Shown here: positions 23,140-34,084 of the stretch, piece by piece
Layout: every line of letters begins with the position of its first letter
How positions within the stretch are numbered: position 1 is the first letter of the stretch
Source: Hanleya hanleyi
Taxonomy: Eukaryota > Mollusca > Polyplacophora > Lepidopleurida > Hanleyidae
Direction: 5' to 3'
Assembly (NCBI GenBank): GCA_036873755.1
Contig: JAVTVY010019481.1
Coordinates: forward strand, 1 to 64,000
DNA length: 64,000 nucleotides
Program-made: the position numbers and the translations under genes
The notes under the pieces: model-generated
What the model saw: only the letters and a program-made list of their open reading frames with translations
Databases searched by the model: none
Told to the model about the DNA's origin: nothing

Positions 23140-23925
23140 GTTTTTCTGGGAAAACCCCCGTTCTATTAATAGATCATTTCGGAGTAGTGGAGCAAAAAGA
23201 GTTTCGGAGGTACAATGGAGCGCGTTTGGAGGAGATAAGGGACTTTTTTCATCCGGCTACCTGGTAGAGTTACCTGTGAGTGAGTGTGAGTGTGGGTGTG
23301 TGAGTGTGTGTGTGTGTGTGCGTATTCGCGTGCGTGTGCCCGTGCGTGTGTGTGAATCTCTATATATACAGACACCACCACCCCCGCCACCACCGCCTGA
23401 GCTCTTGGATCGGAGCTCTTGGAGTCTGAGCTTGGAGCTCTTGGAGCTCAGAGCTCGGAAGTGACGTCATCGTACGCATGCGCAGATACATGTGGTGCAT
23501 CCCCACCCTAGTGTACCCTATGCCATTCGGGCTATAGGGCACAGGGTGAACCACATGTACGTGCGCATGCGTACGATGACGTCGCTTCCGAGCTCTGAAC
23601 TCCAACAGCTCTAAGCTCAAACTCCAATAGCTCCGAGCTCCACGGGAGCTAACATCCCCGAGCGTTGACGGGCGTCAACGCCCGGTGGTGGTGGTGGTGT
23701 CTGTGCATATATAGATTCATCCACACACACACACCCACACACACACACTCACACTCACTCACAGGTAACTCTATTATGTAGCCGGATGGGAAAAGTCACT
23801 TATTTCTTCCAAAATCAGTCAATTGCACCTCCGAAACTTCTTTTTCTCCACTACTTCGAAATGATCTATAAATAGAACGGGGGTTTCCAGGAAAACTTTC
23901 CGAAGAGCAAATATAATTCCACGAA
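23140..23925. repeat. Central palindrome of the 4.1-kb element
   Basis: Centred near 23,522. Inner arms: CAGAGCTCGGAAGTGACGTC, CGTACGCATGCGCAGA and ACATGTGG on the left, with their complements at 23,551-23,602 on the right. Outer arms: GGAAAACCCCCGTTCTATTA, CGGAGTAGTGGAG and CATCCGGCTAC at 23,150-23,265, matched inverted at 23,770-23,900. GT/CA microsatellites sit symmetrically at about 23,285-23,350 and 23,722-23,765. The outer arm recurs once more in direct sense at 24,480-24,640. Confidence 0.85.
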
Positions 23926-24101
23926 TGCTTCACACTGATGCCGCTTGGAATAGGATATGGGGCTACCACCCAGCGGGGCCGTCTCGGCTGCTCTTATCGA
24001 ATTACCCTTTAACGCCTTAGCATAACGCTTTGACCCCATGTTATAGACCGGAGACAGAGCAACAACAACAACAACAACAACAAGGATGACAGATCAATCA
24101 T

Positions 24102-24107
24102 TTTATT
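24102..24107 (-). terminator. Candidate poly(A) signal, minus strand
   Basis: TTTATT here reads AATAAA on the minus strand, about 207 bases past the stop codon at 24,314-24,316. It is followed within about 20 bases by a GTT-rich stretch (the complement of the (AAC)n run at 24,058-24,082), as expected of a cleavage site downstream element. Confidence 0.4.
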
Positions 24108-24313
24108 ATCCACTCCCGTACATCATTCCCATGCTAATGGAGCCGCGTTAGGTATGTTGTGTTGCTCATGTCCAATCAGAAGCCCACATTTGAGGCTGCA
24201 TCTCTCATAGCCGTTCTTGCCGGTTAGATGTATTCTCGGCTGCTCTTATCCAATCAACAGCCGTCCTTTGAGAAAGTTCAGTATTTGGTCATGTTCGCTC
24301 TGATCCGTATGTT

Positions 24314-24421
24314 CTAATCCTCACCGAATAGGCCAGGATATTGTTCAAGCAGCATGTCCTCAAACAGCTGTTTGCGCATTCTGATTGCATTTTCCACGGC
24401 CTCGGTGTGTGATGGCCCCAT
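24314..24421 (-). CDS. Short C-terminus-like coding remnant in the 4.1-kb element
   Basis: The minus strand encodes 35 residues starting MGPSHTEAVENAIRMRKQ, continuing with an amphipathic, leucine-rich acidic segment and ending GLFGED before a TAG stop. The sequence is of high complexity, unlike the low-complexity DNA around it, and is followed by a plausible 3'UTR and AATAAA. In-frame upstream codons reach back only to a stop just before 24,436, where the palindromic repeat begins, so any longer protein would need a splice or has been lost. I do not recognise the family. It may be the end of a transposase or of a captured host gene. Confidence 0.35.
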   Translation of the reverse strand: MGPSHTEAVENAIRMRKQLFEDMLLEQYPGLFGED

Positions 24422-24699
24422 ATCCTCTTCCAAGCGGTATCAGTGTGAAGCATTCGTGGGAATATATTTGCTCTTCCGGAAATTTTCTGGGAAAACCCCC
24501 GTTCTATTTATAGATAATTTCGGAGTATTGGAGAAAAAGGAGTTTCGGAAGTGCTTAGAGGAAATAAGGGATTTTTTCCATCCGGCTACCTGGTAGAGTT
24601 ACCAGTGAGTGTGTGTGTGTGTGTGTGTGTGTGTATGCGCGTGCGTTTTCCATGTCACACACATCCCATATTATGCTCCTCCACGTATGCTTTATAATG

Positions 24700-25182
24700 T
24701 TACCTCCCTCGACCAAATCGGACGACCAGGGGCCTCTCTCGCCCCAAGTCGTCCACCCTGCCCTACTCACCCAGTGCCCATGCGCACAGTGACATTTTCA
24801 AAAAAATCCAGCCAATGGCTTCAAAGACTTTTCCCATCTTGTTTTATGTGGTGAGACGTGAAAAATCATGACCACACAACCCATACCGCAAATGACCATG
24901 CGTGGGTTTCCCATTGGGTTAAACGTTGTCCAGTGCGCCGGAATGGGCCTATACCATAGCCGTATACATATCTGCTATGTAGAGGGAGATCACTCTTGTT
25001 GGGTCGTTGACCGGAAGTGACCTTTGATCCGAAAGTGACCTTTGACACGGAAGTGACCTTTGACCCGGATGTGACCTCAGACCGGACGTGATGTCATCGT
25101 GACGTCACCGCCACGTCATTGCCACGGACCCACGTTTGGGACTCACAATTTTCCTAAGGAATTTTCTCTTATACTACTACTT
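24700..25182 (-). repeat. Right inverted terminus of the 4.1-kb element
   Basis: Reverse complement of 21,071-21,540. It holds a perfect TGACGTCA at 25,100-25,107 and the AAGTGACCTTTGACCCGG tandem described separately. Confidence 0.8.
25013..25085 (+). repeat. ~17-18-bp tandem of DR1-like nuclear-receptor sites
   Basis: GAAGTGACCTTTGA-CCG recurs four times in a row (starting near 25,014, 25,031, 25,048 and 25,065), the last decayed to TGACCTCAGACC. TGACCTTTGACC is the complement of GGTCAAAGGTCA, the DR1 spacing recognised by HNF4/RXR-type receptors. The site match is seen; binding is inference. Confidence 0.6.
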
Positions 25183-26990
25183 GTGTATTTTTCCTTTTGT
25201 TAGTTATTTCGCCGATGAATTCTTAGATGAATGCTTATTATTTTCCTGTTTGCTTTACCCCACGCAGGGATAGAACAAGCCCCAAGGGGTTTCAATCCCG
25301 CCAATTCTGATCATCTGGCTAACTTATACGCTATTCTTGAATTACAATGTCCTTTTATGTTGAAGCCACTGATAATTAGCTCACAATTTTTGATTCATTG
25401 GTGAATAAAATTCAGTTAAAAAAATGGCCTAGAGGTTCTCTTCACGAATGATCACCACACCATCAGTTTTACTAGTTTGAATGCCAACAGGATAGAATCA
25501 TTGGGAAGTTTTTGATCAAATCAAATTAATGTGAATAAAAATATACATCATGAGTCAGTAAAATGGGATAATTGAAATCAGAGTTAGTGCGATTAATTTA
25601 AGTCGCTAATAATTTGCAATGTTTTCTGTCACACGTTCAAAATGTACCATATTTATTTCAGACAGTCCGAACTCAAATTCAGATGTATATGAAGTATAAA
25701 TATTACCTGCGTTTTGCACACGGGTACGCACTTTTGACGGCTACAATTTAGCAAAACGAAAAGATTCGTCTCCAAAATAATTTCATGAGAAGAATTATTT
25801 CATCATCATGGTCAAATATACAATACGTTTTTTGGCACATTTTCGACCTAAGGGAGGCCTGGAGTCCTTGAAGTCCCAAGATTCAAGATTTTGGATACCT
25901 TATCAATTTGTGACTCCATTAAATTGATACAAATGTATTGATCAAAAATCATATGAACCCATTTATTTTCAATATAATTTTAAAAATGGTGGCGTATATA
26001 TATATATTTTTTTTTTATATTTTCGACAGTTTAAGATTAGTTTGGTGGGCCTGGCTTAAGCACACAACGTCGTGACCTCACCCATGATAATGAGTTATAT
26101 TCCAATTTTTTATAGCCAGCTTGGTCCAGTGTTGCCAACTGACAATAAATAATATGTTATACTTTGTTTATTTACTTCAATATGGAACAAGAAGATTGTT
26201 AATAGGATTGAACATTTATACCACTGTTTCCCCAAAACCCAATACGGCATACAATATGACCATAAATCGCAGCATATTTCCAAGGACGAGCATATGAAAA
26301 TTCATGCTTGTATCTCGAATGTATATATGGCGAAATAACTAAGCATTGAAATTGGCATAATTTATTAACTCTGGGAGCAATTAATGATGCGATAGATTAA
26401 AATTGGATCCATGAACAATCTTTAAATAGTAATTCTGTAGGTTATTCTCAAGTTGCAGGAAATATATTTAAAATCGTGCAGAATGACTTCTTTGGGTCAG
26501 CAGTTATCAGCCTCCAGTGAAAGAGTTGGATTTCAAAAGATACGTAGTTCAATTAACAAACACTTACCTTAAGTTATACAGAGAAAACTTAAACAAATTA
26601 ATAACAAGGATACGTATTTTCGTGGAAATTAAATTGCTTGAAGTGAACCAAAAACCATATCAACTTGAGTGTCAGATAACCTCACATTATCGCATTTCGA
26701 ATATAACAATAATGCTCTACGTCGAGAAATATGCAAATAGACTGAAAATGGGCTCAAGATGACCGGCTATGGTTTCAAACATTTAAGTTCTGACAAACGG
26801 CTGCTTCGTGTTAAAATAATCCCTAAACACACGAGTTTCTGGTGACTGCATATGTCCGCTATCTCGAGTTCCTGGTTGATACTTCGTGTAAGAGTGTATT
26901 GTCCAATCTTTTGTGTAACTGAAAAGCTCTGGGACTAGATCCATTGTTGTCTTCAGACGTGTGTGTTTTGTTTCGTTATCCTTACATAAA
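25183..26990. other. AT-rich, no gene seen
   Basis: Apart from an 81-codon frame (26,517-26,762, no motif) and a short (TA)n at about 25,996-26,008, I see nothing that can be assigned. Confidence 0.5.
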
Positions 26991-26991
26991 G

Positions 26992-27165
26992 GCAGCCATC
27001 TTGGATTTCCCCATGAAACTTAGTTATCGTCATTTCTCAGGAAGTACTACATGGATCTTTCTCAAATTTGGTACACAGGTTCCCCTTGGGGTCTAGTTGT
27101 GCAAGATACCTTTTCTGTTCCGATTCGAAAATCCAATATGGCCAACAGGCAGCCATCTTGGCATA
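26992..27165 (+). repeat. Single 157-bp-family monomer
   Basis: GGCAGCCATCTTGGATTTCC, TCAGGAAGTACTACATGGAT, CAAATTTGGTACACAGGTTC, TAGTTGTGCAAGATACC and TCGAAAATCCAATATGGCCA are in the same order as in the arrays at 30.7 and 38.7 kb. Confidence 0.9.
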
Positions 27166-27220
27166 CCGTCCAGATCGCCTGTACTGGGATCAGCTCAGAC
27201 TGGCTTGAGTGGGAAGTTTG

Positions 27221-27286
27221 CTTTATGGTCATAAAACTCCATGACCCCCATATCTTTATGGTCATAAAACTCCAGGACCCCCATAT
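27221..27286 (+). repeat. 33-bp direct duplication
   Basis: Two adjacent units, 27,221-27,253 and 27,254-27,286, each CTTTATGGTCATAAAACTCC followed by A-GACCCCCATAT, differ at a single base. Confidence 0.9.
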
Positions 27287-27639
27287 CAGCCAATTGAAAA
27301 GTCATTGAAGCTTGTTGAGCACCAGTACTTGAGAATGATGGTCAACACATGTGTGTGATTAGAAAAGTAGTTCCGACAGCTTGGCTGACCGGTATGGTGT
27401 TTATAACCACACAAACTGGTTCCCCAAACAGAAGGCCTTGCTACAGTTTGTGAATGGATAACATGGGTTCAATGAAATAATGTTGGAACTACATTGTATT
27501 AACAACATTTTATTTTGTATGAACGTAATCAAATTTCATGCAAAGTAATCTAGTTAGCTAAACTACTTGGTTAATTTTACTTCGGAGTGTTTTTCTTGAT
27601 ATTTGAAAATAAATATGCGAAATCCCCCATAATATTAAG

Positions 27640-28300
27640 ATAACGCAGATACATAAAGCGCATTATCACCGATTCTGTCATTCGTTGCAAGTCTCTTGAT
27701 GCATCGATGATGTGTACCAAGTTTCATATAGAACACTTGCAATTTATCAAAGATATAGATCATTAATAATTTTGCATAAATTAAAAATGGTCGCCAAGAT
27801 TTCCACTCGATCAGAGAAACCAGTCCTGTCATTCATTGCAAGTCTCTTGATGCATCGATGATGTATACCAAATTTTACATCAAGCACTTGAACGGCATCA
27901 GAGATAGAGATCATTATTGATTTTGCATAAATCAAAGATGGTCGCCCATCCTTCTCGTCACTCAGAGGAACTTATGTGGTTACTCATTGCAAGTCTCTTG
28001 ATACATCGATGCTGTAAACTAAGTTTCGTATAGAGCACTTAAATGGTATCAGGGATATACATCATTACAGATTTTCCATAAATGAAAAATGGCCGGCAAG
28101 ATTCCCACACAATCAGCGAAACTGGTTCGGTCATTCCTTAAAAGTTCCTTGATGTATCGATGATGTATCCCAAGTTTCACGGGTCCAGATTCAATAGGGT
28201 TCTGCGTCACGAGCATATCGATGTGCCCTGCAAGCCTAGGGTAAGTCGTTATAAAGATATCTTGGTAACGAGGAAGCTGTGAAGTACAGACGGGCATGAT
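27640..28300 (+). repeat. ~150-bp tandem array with GTACAGACGG tail (pearl-like)
   Basis: Four units are marked by TCTTGATGCATCGATGATGT at about 27,694, 27,843, 27,993 (one or two changes) and 28,145. Units also share ACCAAGTTTCATAT, GAGCACTT, ATCATTA-NGATTTTGCATAAAT and AAATGGTCGCCAAGAT. The array ends with AAGATATCTTGGTAACGAGG, then GTACAGACGGGCATGATGAT, a tail that in related mollusc repeats normally carries a longer GGAC microsatellite (recalled). Confidence 0.8.
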
Positions 28301-30146
28301 GATGACAATACCCTTCCGCCAAAAATGTGCCTACCTCAAACGTTTTTATTAAATTATGAAAAACACTACACAAATCTATTGACCAACTTCATTATAATGA
28401 AAATGGACGTCATTCATTTAAGAGTTACATTGGGTGGCATTATTAATAAGGTAGCGGTTCAGATATTCCCGAAAATGATGTACAAACGTCATAAATATGA
28501 CATAAATATCTCACAAATACCAGGTGCACATCTTCAAGGCATGCATGTTTAACTAGCCTGCAAAGTTTCAGGAAGATCCACTAAATTCTGTTCAAACCCT
28601 ATTCTGTTCGGTTCGTCGCAGGTTTTTGACTCACATCTCGGAGAGCGCTGAAGAATCCACCTATAAGCTACGGTACATTATATTTGTTCAGGTCAGAAGA
28701 TTAAATGTTTCATTACTTTTCCAATACAGGCCTTGATATAAGCGATGATCGATTCTCGGTCGATTGCCTGAAAATTATTCTGTTATCCTCATAACATATT
28801 CAGTCGGATAAAAGGAACAACAGACTATATTGTGTATTACACAAATTATGTTAGCTCAACAAAATATTCTGTCAGCCTAACAGAATATTCTGTTATCCTC
28901 CACAGAACTGAAAATTCAATTAACAGATTGATTCTGTTAAAATGTCCGTTTTCACTTTGATGAATTGCTTCAGGACAAATGCATACATGTACATTCTGAA
29001 AGATAAGACTGCGATATCCTACGACTACGATGAAAAATACCCTACAGTACAGAACTAAAGTAACAAGTTCACAGGGGCTTAGGGGAAAGATTACAAGTTC
29101 TTCTTCTTGGTATGGGCTACCATCTTGGGACAGTCACTTTGAGATAAGAGCCAAAGCTCCAAGTATGGAGATAATATTACAATTACCAGATTCAACAAAA
29201 TGTACACCCTGTAGCTGGATAATCTGTGAGATTAACTATGTATGCTCAAGGCAAACTGGGTAGATACAAGATAAGCACACCTGAAGCTCTATCCACAGAC
29301 AATACATCTCAGGATAAGTTGTGTAAATAAGCACTCATAAACATGTAAGTCACCAACTTGTTTGTTTTGATGACCATGTTGTTGGGTATGCAATGGGATC
29401 AGAAATTCTTGACCTCTCTCAACAGAACCACAGTATTCGCAAGATTTTTTTGTTTCATGTTTTTTTTGGATTGACCATATGAAGGTACATAGATGTTCGA
29501 ATGTACATAGGATATATGATGGTGTACAGACTTTACAATGTAGCAAAGGAAAGAAATAAGAACTGAACGGTGTGCTTGATTGACATAAGGTCGACAATTC
29601 AGATTTAAAAAATATTTATAGATAATGTGAACTGAGGTATTACTTGAGTTATACATGTATGTATGAATATAAATTGTAAACCACATTTTGTAGCATTATC
29701 CATAAGATAACCGGCTATCTTCTTACATAATGTATTACTGTTTCTTTGGTGGATGGGAAGCATCTTTATTTGCTTACCTGATTTCCAAAATATTTGCCAC
29801 ATCGCCAATTAACTGATTTGGAATGACAAAGTGTGTAGTTTTTTCTCTTCCCCAAGTAAAAGGGACAATATATTACTCCCTAGTGTCTTATAGCCATGCT
29901 TTTTAAAACCTGTTTGTTCAAACATTTAACTATGTTGTTCTCCTTCAATCAGTCTCTGGTGTATTTAAATGTTTTGGAGTTAATTGTATATGGTACCGAT
30001 ATTTGCATTTTAGGGTATTTTAACTGCATAAACTGAATACTAAATCCAAACAGAAAGAGAATAACAGTTTCTTGATATACATGTGGTTGGTTGGTTGGTT
30101 TGATCGGGCACTCCATCGTATTACAGTGGGCACTGGTCATAAAGAG
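28301..30146. other. No gene seen; small palindrome
   Basis: 28,780-28,960 repeats ATTCTGTTA and CTGTTATCCTC words, including a perfect 16-base palindrome AACAGAATATTCTGTT at 28,879-28,894. Frames of 75-102 codons at 28,325-29,686 have no recognisable motif. A GGTTG run lies at about 30,086. Confidence 0.4.
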
Positions 30147-30587
30147 TATGCCGTGCAACCCTTTCCCCCACGCCGCCCTACACATGCTCCCTCGTACCAA
30201 TGACGCATAGCCACTGGTATCCATATCTAATCTTGACTAGGTCCCCAGCCTTTCCTCTATTTCTCGTTATCATCTATATATATATTCATATATTCTCCAA
30301 TTATTTCCCCACCAGTTCTCTTTATTTTTCTCAATGCAGTACCTCAATATTAACCGTCATTACCGAGTATGCCGTGCAACCGTTTCCCCCACACCGCCCT
30401 ACACATGTTCCCTCGTACCAATGGCGCATAGCCACTGGTAATGAATATCTGTTCCCCGTTATATCTTCTTTACATCTGTATCCATATCTAACCTTTTCCA
30501 GGTCCTCAGTCTTCCCTCTATTTCACTTAATCATCTATATATATTCATATATTCACCAATTATTTCCCCACTATTTCTCTTTATTAT
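30147..30587 (+). repeat. 221-bp tandem family, two units
   Basis: GAGTATGCCGTGCAACC starts at 30,145 and 30,366, 221 bases apart. Each unit runs through CACATGCTCCCTCGTACCAA, TGACGCATAGCCACTGGTA, TCCATATCTAATCTTGAC, CTTTCCTCTATTTCT and TCATCTATATATATTCATAT. The same family resumes at 35,020. Confidence 0.85.
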
Positions 30588-32575
30588 CCCACCATCACTA
30601 GATGGTGGGCTGTTCAAATCACTTTTCGTCCGTGTTCCGTCGTCCGTCCGCCCTTGTCCGTCCGTCGTCCGTCGTCCGTCGTCAGTCCGTCCGTAAACAA
30701 TTCTTGTTACCGCGATTTCTCAGGAACTACTGCATGGATGTTTTCAAATTTGGTACACAGGTTCCCCTTGGGGTCTAGTTGTGTAAGAAACCTTTTCTGG
30801 TCCGATTCGAAAATCCAATATGGCCACCAGACAGCCATCTTGGATTTCCCCATGAAACCTTATCTCGTTTTCTCCGGAACTACTGCATGGATCTTTCTCA
30901 AATTTGATACACTGGTCCCACATGGGGTCTAATTGGGCAAGATACATTTTGTGGTCCGATTCGAAAATTCAATATGGCCACCAGGCAGCCATCTTGGACT
31001 TCCCCATTAAACCTTGTTATCGCGAGTTCTCAGGAACTACTGCATGGATCTTTCTGAAATTTCATACACAGGTTCCACGTGGGGTTTAGTTGAGCAAGAT
31101 ATCTTTTTTTGTCCGATTCGAAAATCCAATATGGCCACCAGGCAGCCATCTTGGACTTCCCCATGAAACCTAGTTATCACGATTTCTCAGGAACTACTGC
31201 ATGGATCTTTCTCAAATTTGGTACACAGGTTCCACTTGGGATCTAGTTGTGCAAGATACATTATCTGATTCGGAAACCCAATATGGCCACCAGCCAGCCA
31301 TCTTGGATTTCTCCATGAAACTTAGTTATCGTCATTTCTCATTACAGCATGGATCTTTCTCAAAATTTGGTACACAGATTCTCCTTAGGGTCTAGTTTTG
31401 CAAGATACCTTTTTCGTTCCGAATCGAAAATCCAATGTGGCCACAAGGCGGCCATCTTGGATTTCCCCATGAAACCTTGTTATCGCGATTTTTCAGGAAC
31501 TACTGCATGGATCTTTCTCAAATTTGTTACACAGGTTCCACTTGGAGCCTAGTTGTGCAAGATACCTTCCCTGGTCCGATTCGAAAAACCAATATGACAA
31601 CCAGGCAGCCATCTTGGATTTCCCCTGAAACTTTATCGTCATTTCTCAGGAAGTACTGCTTGGATGTTTCTCAAATTTGGTACACAGGCTCCCCTTGTCG
31701 CCTAGTTGTGCAATATACCTTTTCTGGTCCGATTCGAAAATCCAATATGGCCAACATACAATCTTGTATTTCCCCCCATGAAACTATATCACGATTTGTC
31801 AGGAACTACTGCATTGATCTTTCTCAATTTTGATACACAGGTTCCCCTTGGGGTCTAGTTGTGCAGGATACCTTTTTCGGTCCGAATCGAAAATCCAATA
31901 TGGCCACAAGGCGGCCAACTTGGATTTCCCCATGAAACCTTGTTATCGTGATTTCTCAGAAACTACTGGATGGATCTTTCTCAAATTTGGTACACAGGTT
32001 CGCCTTGGGGTCTAGTTGTGCATGATACCTTTCCTGGTCCGATTCGAAAAACCAATATGGCAACCAGGCAGCCATCTTGGATTTCCCCATGAAACTTTAT
32101 CGTCATTTCTCAGGAAGTACTGCATGGATTTTTCTCAAATTTTTCGGTTCAAATTGAAAATCCGATATGGCCATCAGGCGGCCATCTTGGATTTCCCCAT
32201 GAAACTTTGTTATTGCGATTTCTCAGGAACTACAGCATGGATCTTTATCAAATTTGGTACACAGGTTCCCCTTGTCGCCTAGTTGTGCAATATACCTTCT
32301 CCGGTCCGATTCGAAAATCCAATATGGCCACCAGGCGCCCATCTTGGATTTCGCAATGAAACTTTGTTATCGTGATTTCTCAAGAAGTACTGCATGGATC
32401 TTCCTCAAATTTGGTACACAGATTCCCCTTGTGGCCCGGTTGTACAAGATACCTTTTTTGGTCCGATTCGAAAATCCAATATGGCTGCCAGGTGGCCATC
32501 TTGAATTTCCCCTTGAAACATTGTTATCGTGAATTCTCAGGAAATATTTCATGGATCTTTCTGAAAGGACCTGTT
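30588..32575 (+). mobile_element. Hairpin-led element with thirteen ~157-bp monomers
   Basis: A perfect hairpin, CCCACCATC-ACTA-GATGGTGGG (30,588-30,609), is followed by CTGTTCAAATCACTTTTCGT, a GTCCGTC-rich leader (to about 30,695), then monomers marked by GCATGGATCTTTCTC at 30,733, 30,886, 31,043, 31,200, 31,348, 31,506, 31,659, 31,812, 31,969, 32,123, 32,236, 32,393 and 32,550. The short 113-base step at 32,123-32,236 is a deletion. Many open frames here are read-outs of the repeat. Pearl/Helitron-like by architecture. Confidence 0.8.
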
Positions 32576-34084
32576 ACGATAAGACAGAAAAACGACCCCG
32601 GCGAGCAGTCTATTCAGAGCGGATCACCTGACCCAGTGGAATTGAATGAATTCGGGATGACCGCCGAGAGCGCGGTTTGCAAGGCCAAGCATATTTTACT
32701 CGTGGTTTTACGCCCTTTTCTCTCTTATTAAACTGATGCTGTTATATGATATCTTCGTGCCATCCCTGTTGCGTTAATGCCGTTAATTGCATAAATAAAA
32801 AGTTGAATACGGAAACTCGCTGAATTGAGTGTCCGGAAGTCTTATTTTGTTAAGAGAACCAACGACAGCTCTCGTAGGGTCATTTCTGTTTTGGCGTGTG
32901 CAATATACTGTAAATATATCCACATGTGCGGTAGGTTACGAGCATCCTATATGGCGTTCGACTGACAACCACGCTTAATGTGGTGAATAAGGGTAATCAG
33001 CAATGTTTAAAGTTCCGAATGCATATGCTCTTAGTTCATCGCGCCCATATTAACTGTTGGACGACCAGTTTCATTTGACCGAAAGGGTTTACGCTGATCA
33101 CCAGCTGCACATGCTCCACGTCTTTACTGGTGGTAGAACTGTTGTCGGCAAGGATTGAAATAGATTCGCTATGACCGTAAACTACATTTGTCTACTTTTC
33201 TATTATGATTGGTCAACAGATAATTTTCTCATTTGGCTTGATTTCGTCTTGCCAGGCTAATGGCAAGACCACTGTTGATATCGCCTACATCCCAAAGAGT
33301 AGTAAATGTTCTTCATGATGGACATATATATATATATATATATATGTACGAATTCAACGCACAAAACTAGTTCCCTGAGACCACTTTTGATCCGACTAAA
33401 TACTAAGTTGATTGAATAAGTTCAGATACTATTGTTTGCAATTCTCTACTCACGCGGGAAAAGCTATCACGGGAAGATAAAACTTCGCAATATTTGCTAA
33501 ATATCATATCTTGCGATATAGACCATTTCCACTCATTCTTCCTACTAACAAATATTTACATATATATTGTAATCATGGTGAAAAATCGAAAAATGCATAA
33601 AACTATTAAAACATTTTGGGCGAATATTTTGGGACTCGAACCAGCAGATCATTCAGTCAAAACGATAACTCTTCTCGCGATTCTATCCATTCGGCCACCT
33701 CGTACTCACACATATAACATTGCTCCAATTATCGTGTTTGAAATTGAACACCAAATGACCAAAAACAATATTCCATAAAGTTTCATTTTTTATATGAAGA
33801 TAAACGATAACCAAAACGTGCTTTATTGAACAACTAGGGATTCAAAAGAGGACTGTTGTGTGTGAATATTTTTCTGGTTATAGTTTATCTTCATATGTTT
33901 ACAGATAGGCAAACCCATGCTTTGGAGAGCTCTTGTTGAAAAACCATGGCACTCATGCTCCCAATATTTTAAAGAGAGTTCAAAAAAATATCATAGTTTA
34001 TGCTAATCGAGACGAGCATTTGATATTTTAAGTTTCATTTTTCATCTACAATCGTACCTCACCTGGGGCGATTTGTCCACCTTA
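32576..34084. other. Unassigned spacer with (AT)n
   Basis: The array breaks off at about 32,575 into a G+C-rich stretch (GACCCCGGCGAGCAGTC, 'GGCCAAGCATATTTTACTCG') and then AT-rich DNA. An (AT)n run lies at 33,324-33,345. Apart from the tRNA-like relic nothing can be assigned. Confidence 0.45.
33625..33706 (-). tRNA. Serine-tRNA-like relic with intact A and B boxes (pseudogene or SINE head)
   Basis: On the minus strand, TACGAGGTGGCCGAATGGAT resembles the 5' part of type II (Ser) tRNAs. The A box TGGCCGAATGG is at 33,688-33,698 and a perfect B box GGTTCGAGTCC at 33,632-33,642, 45 bases apart, which suits a tRNA with a long variable arm. The acceptor ends do not pair (5' ACGAGG against 3' CAAAAT) and no clean anticodon stem is seen, so it is not a working tRNA. 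It could be a tRNA pseudogene or the pol III promoter head of a SINE. Confidence 0.5.

Larger units (their letters stand above)
21071..25182. mobile_element. 4.1-kb element with long inverted termini and nested palindrome; family unknown
   Basis: The ends are inverted copies: AAGTAGTAGTATAAGA at 21,071 and its complement ending at 25,182. Pairing continues inwards about 450-480 bases through ATTCCTTAGG, AACGACCCAACAG/CTTGTTGGGTCGTTGA, AGGCCCATTCCGGCGCACTG, ACCCATGGTCATTTGCGGTA and GGCGAGAGGGGCC. The middle (23,140-23,925) is a second palindrome. Left of it is an irregular tandem region. GTGT directly abuts both ends, a possible 4-base target duplication. G+C and CpG content are clearly higher than in the neighbours. 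It carries no recognisable transposase, so it is either a non-autonomous foldback-type element or an undescribed family. Confidence 0.8.

Noticed and set aside
30654..32731. Many 60-130-codon plus frames
   Set aside because: Each is a read-out of the 157-bp monomers, with the same peptide recurring in each.
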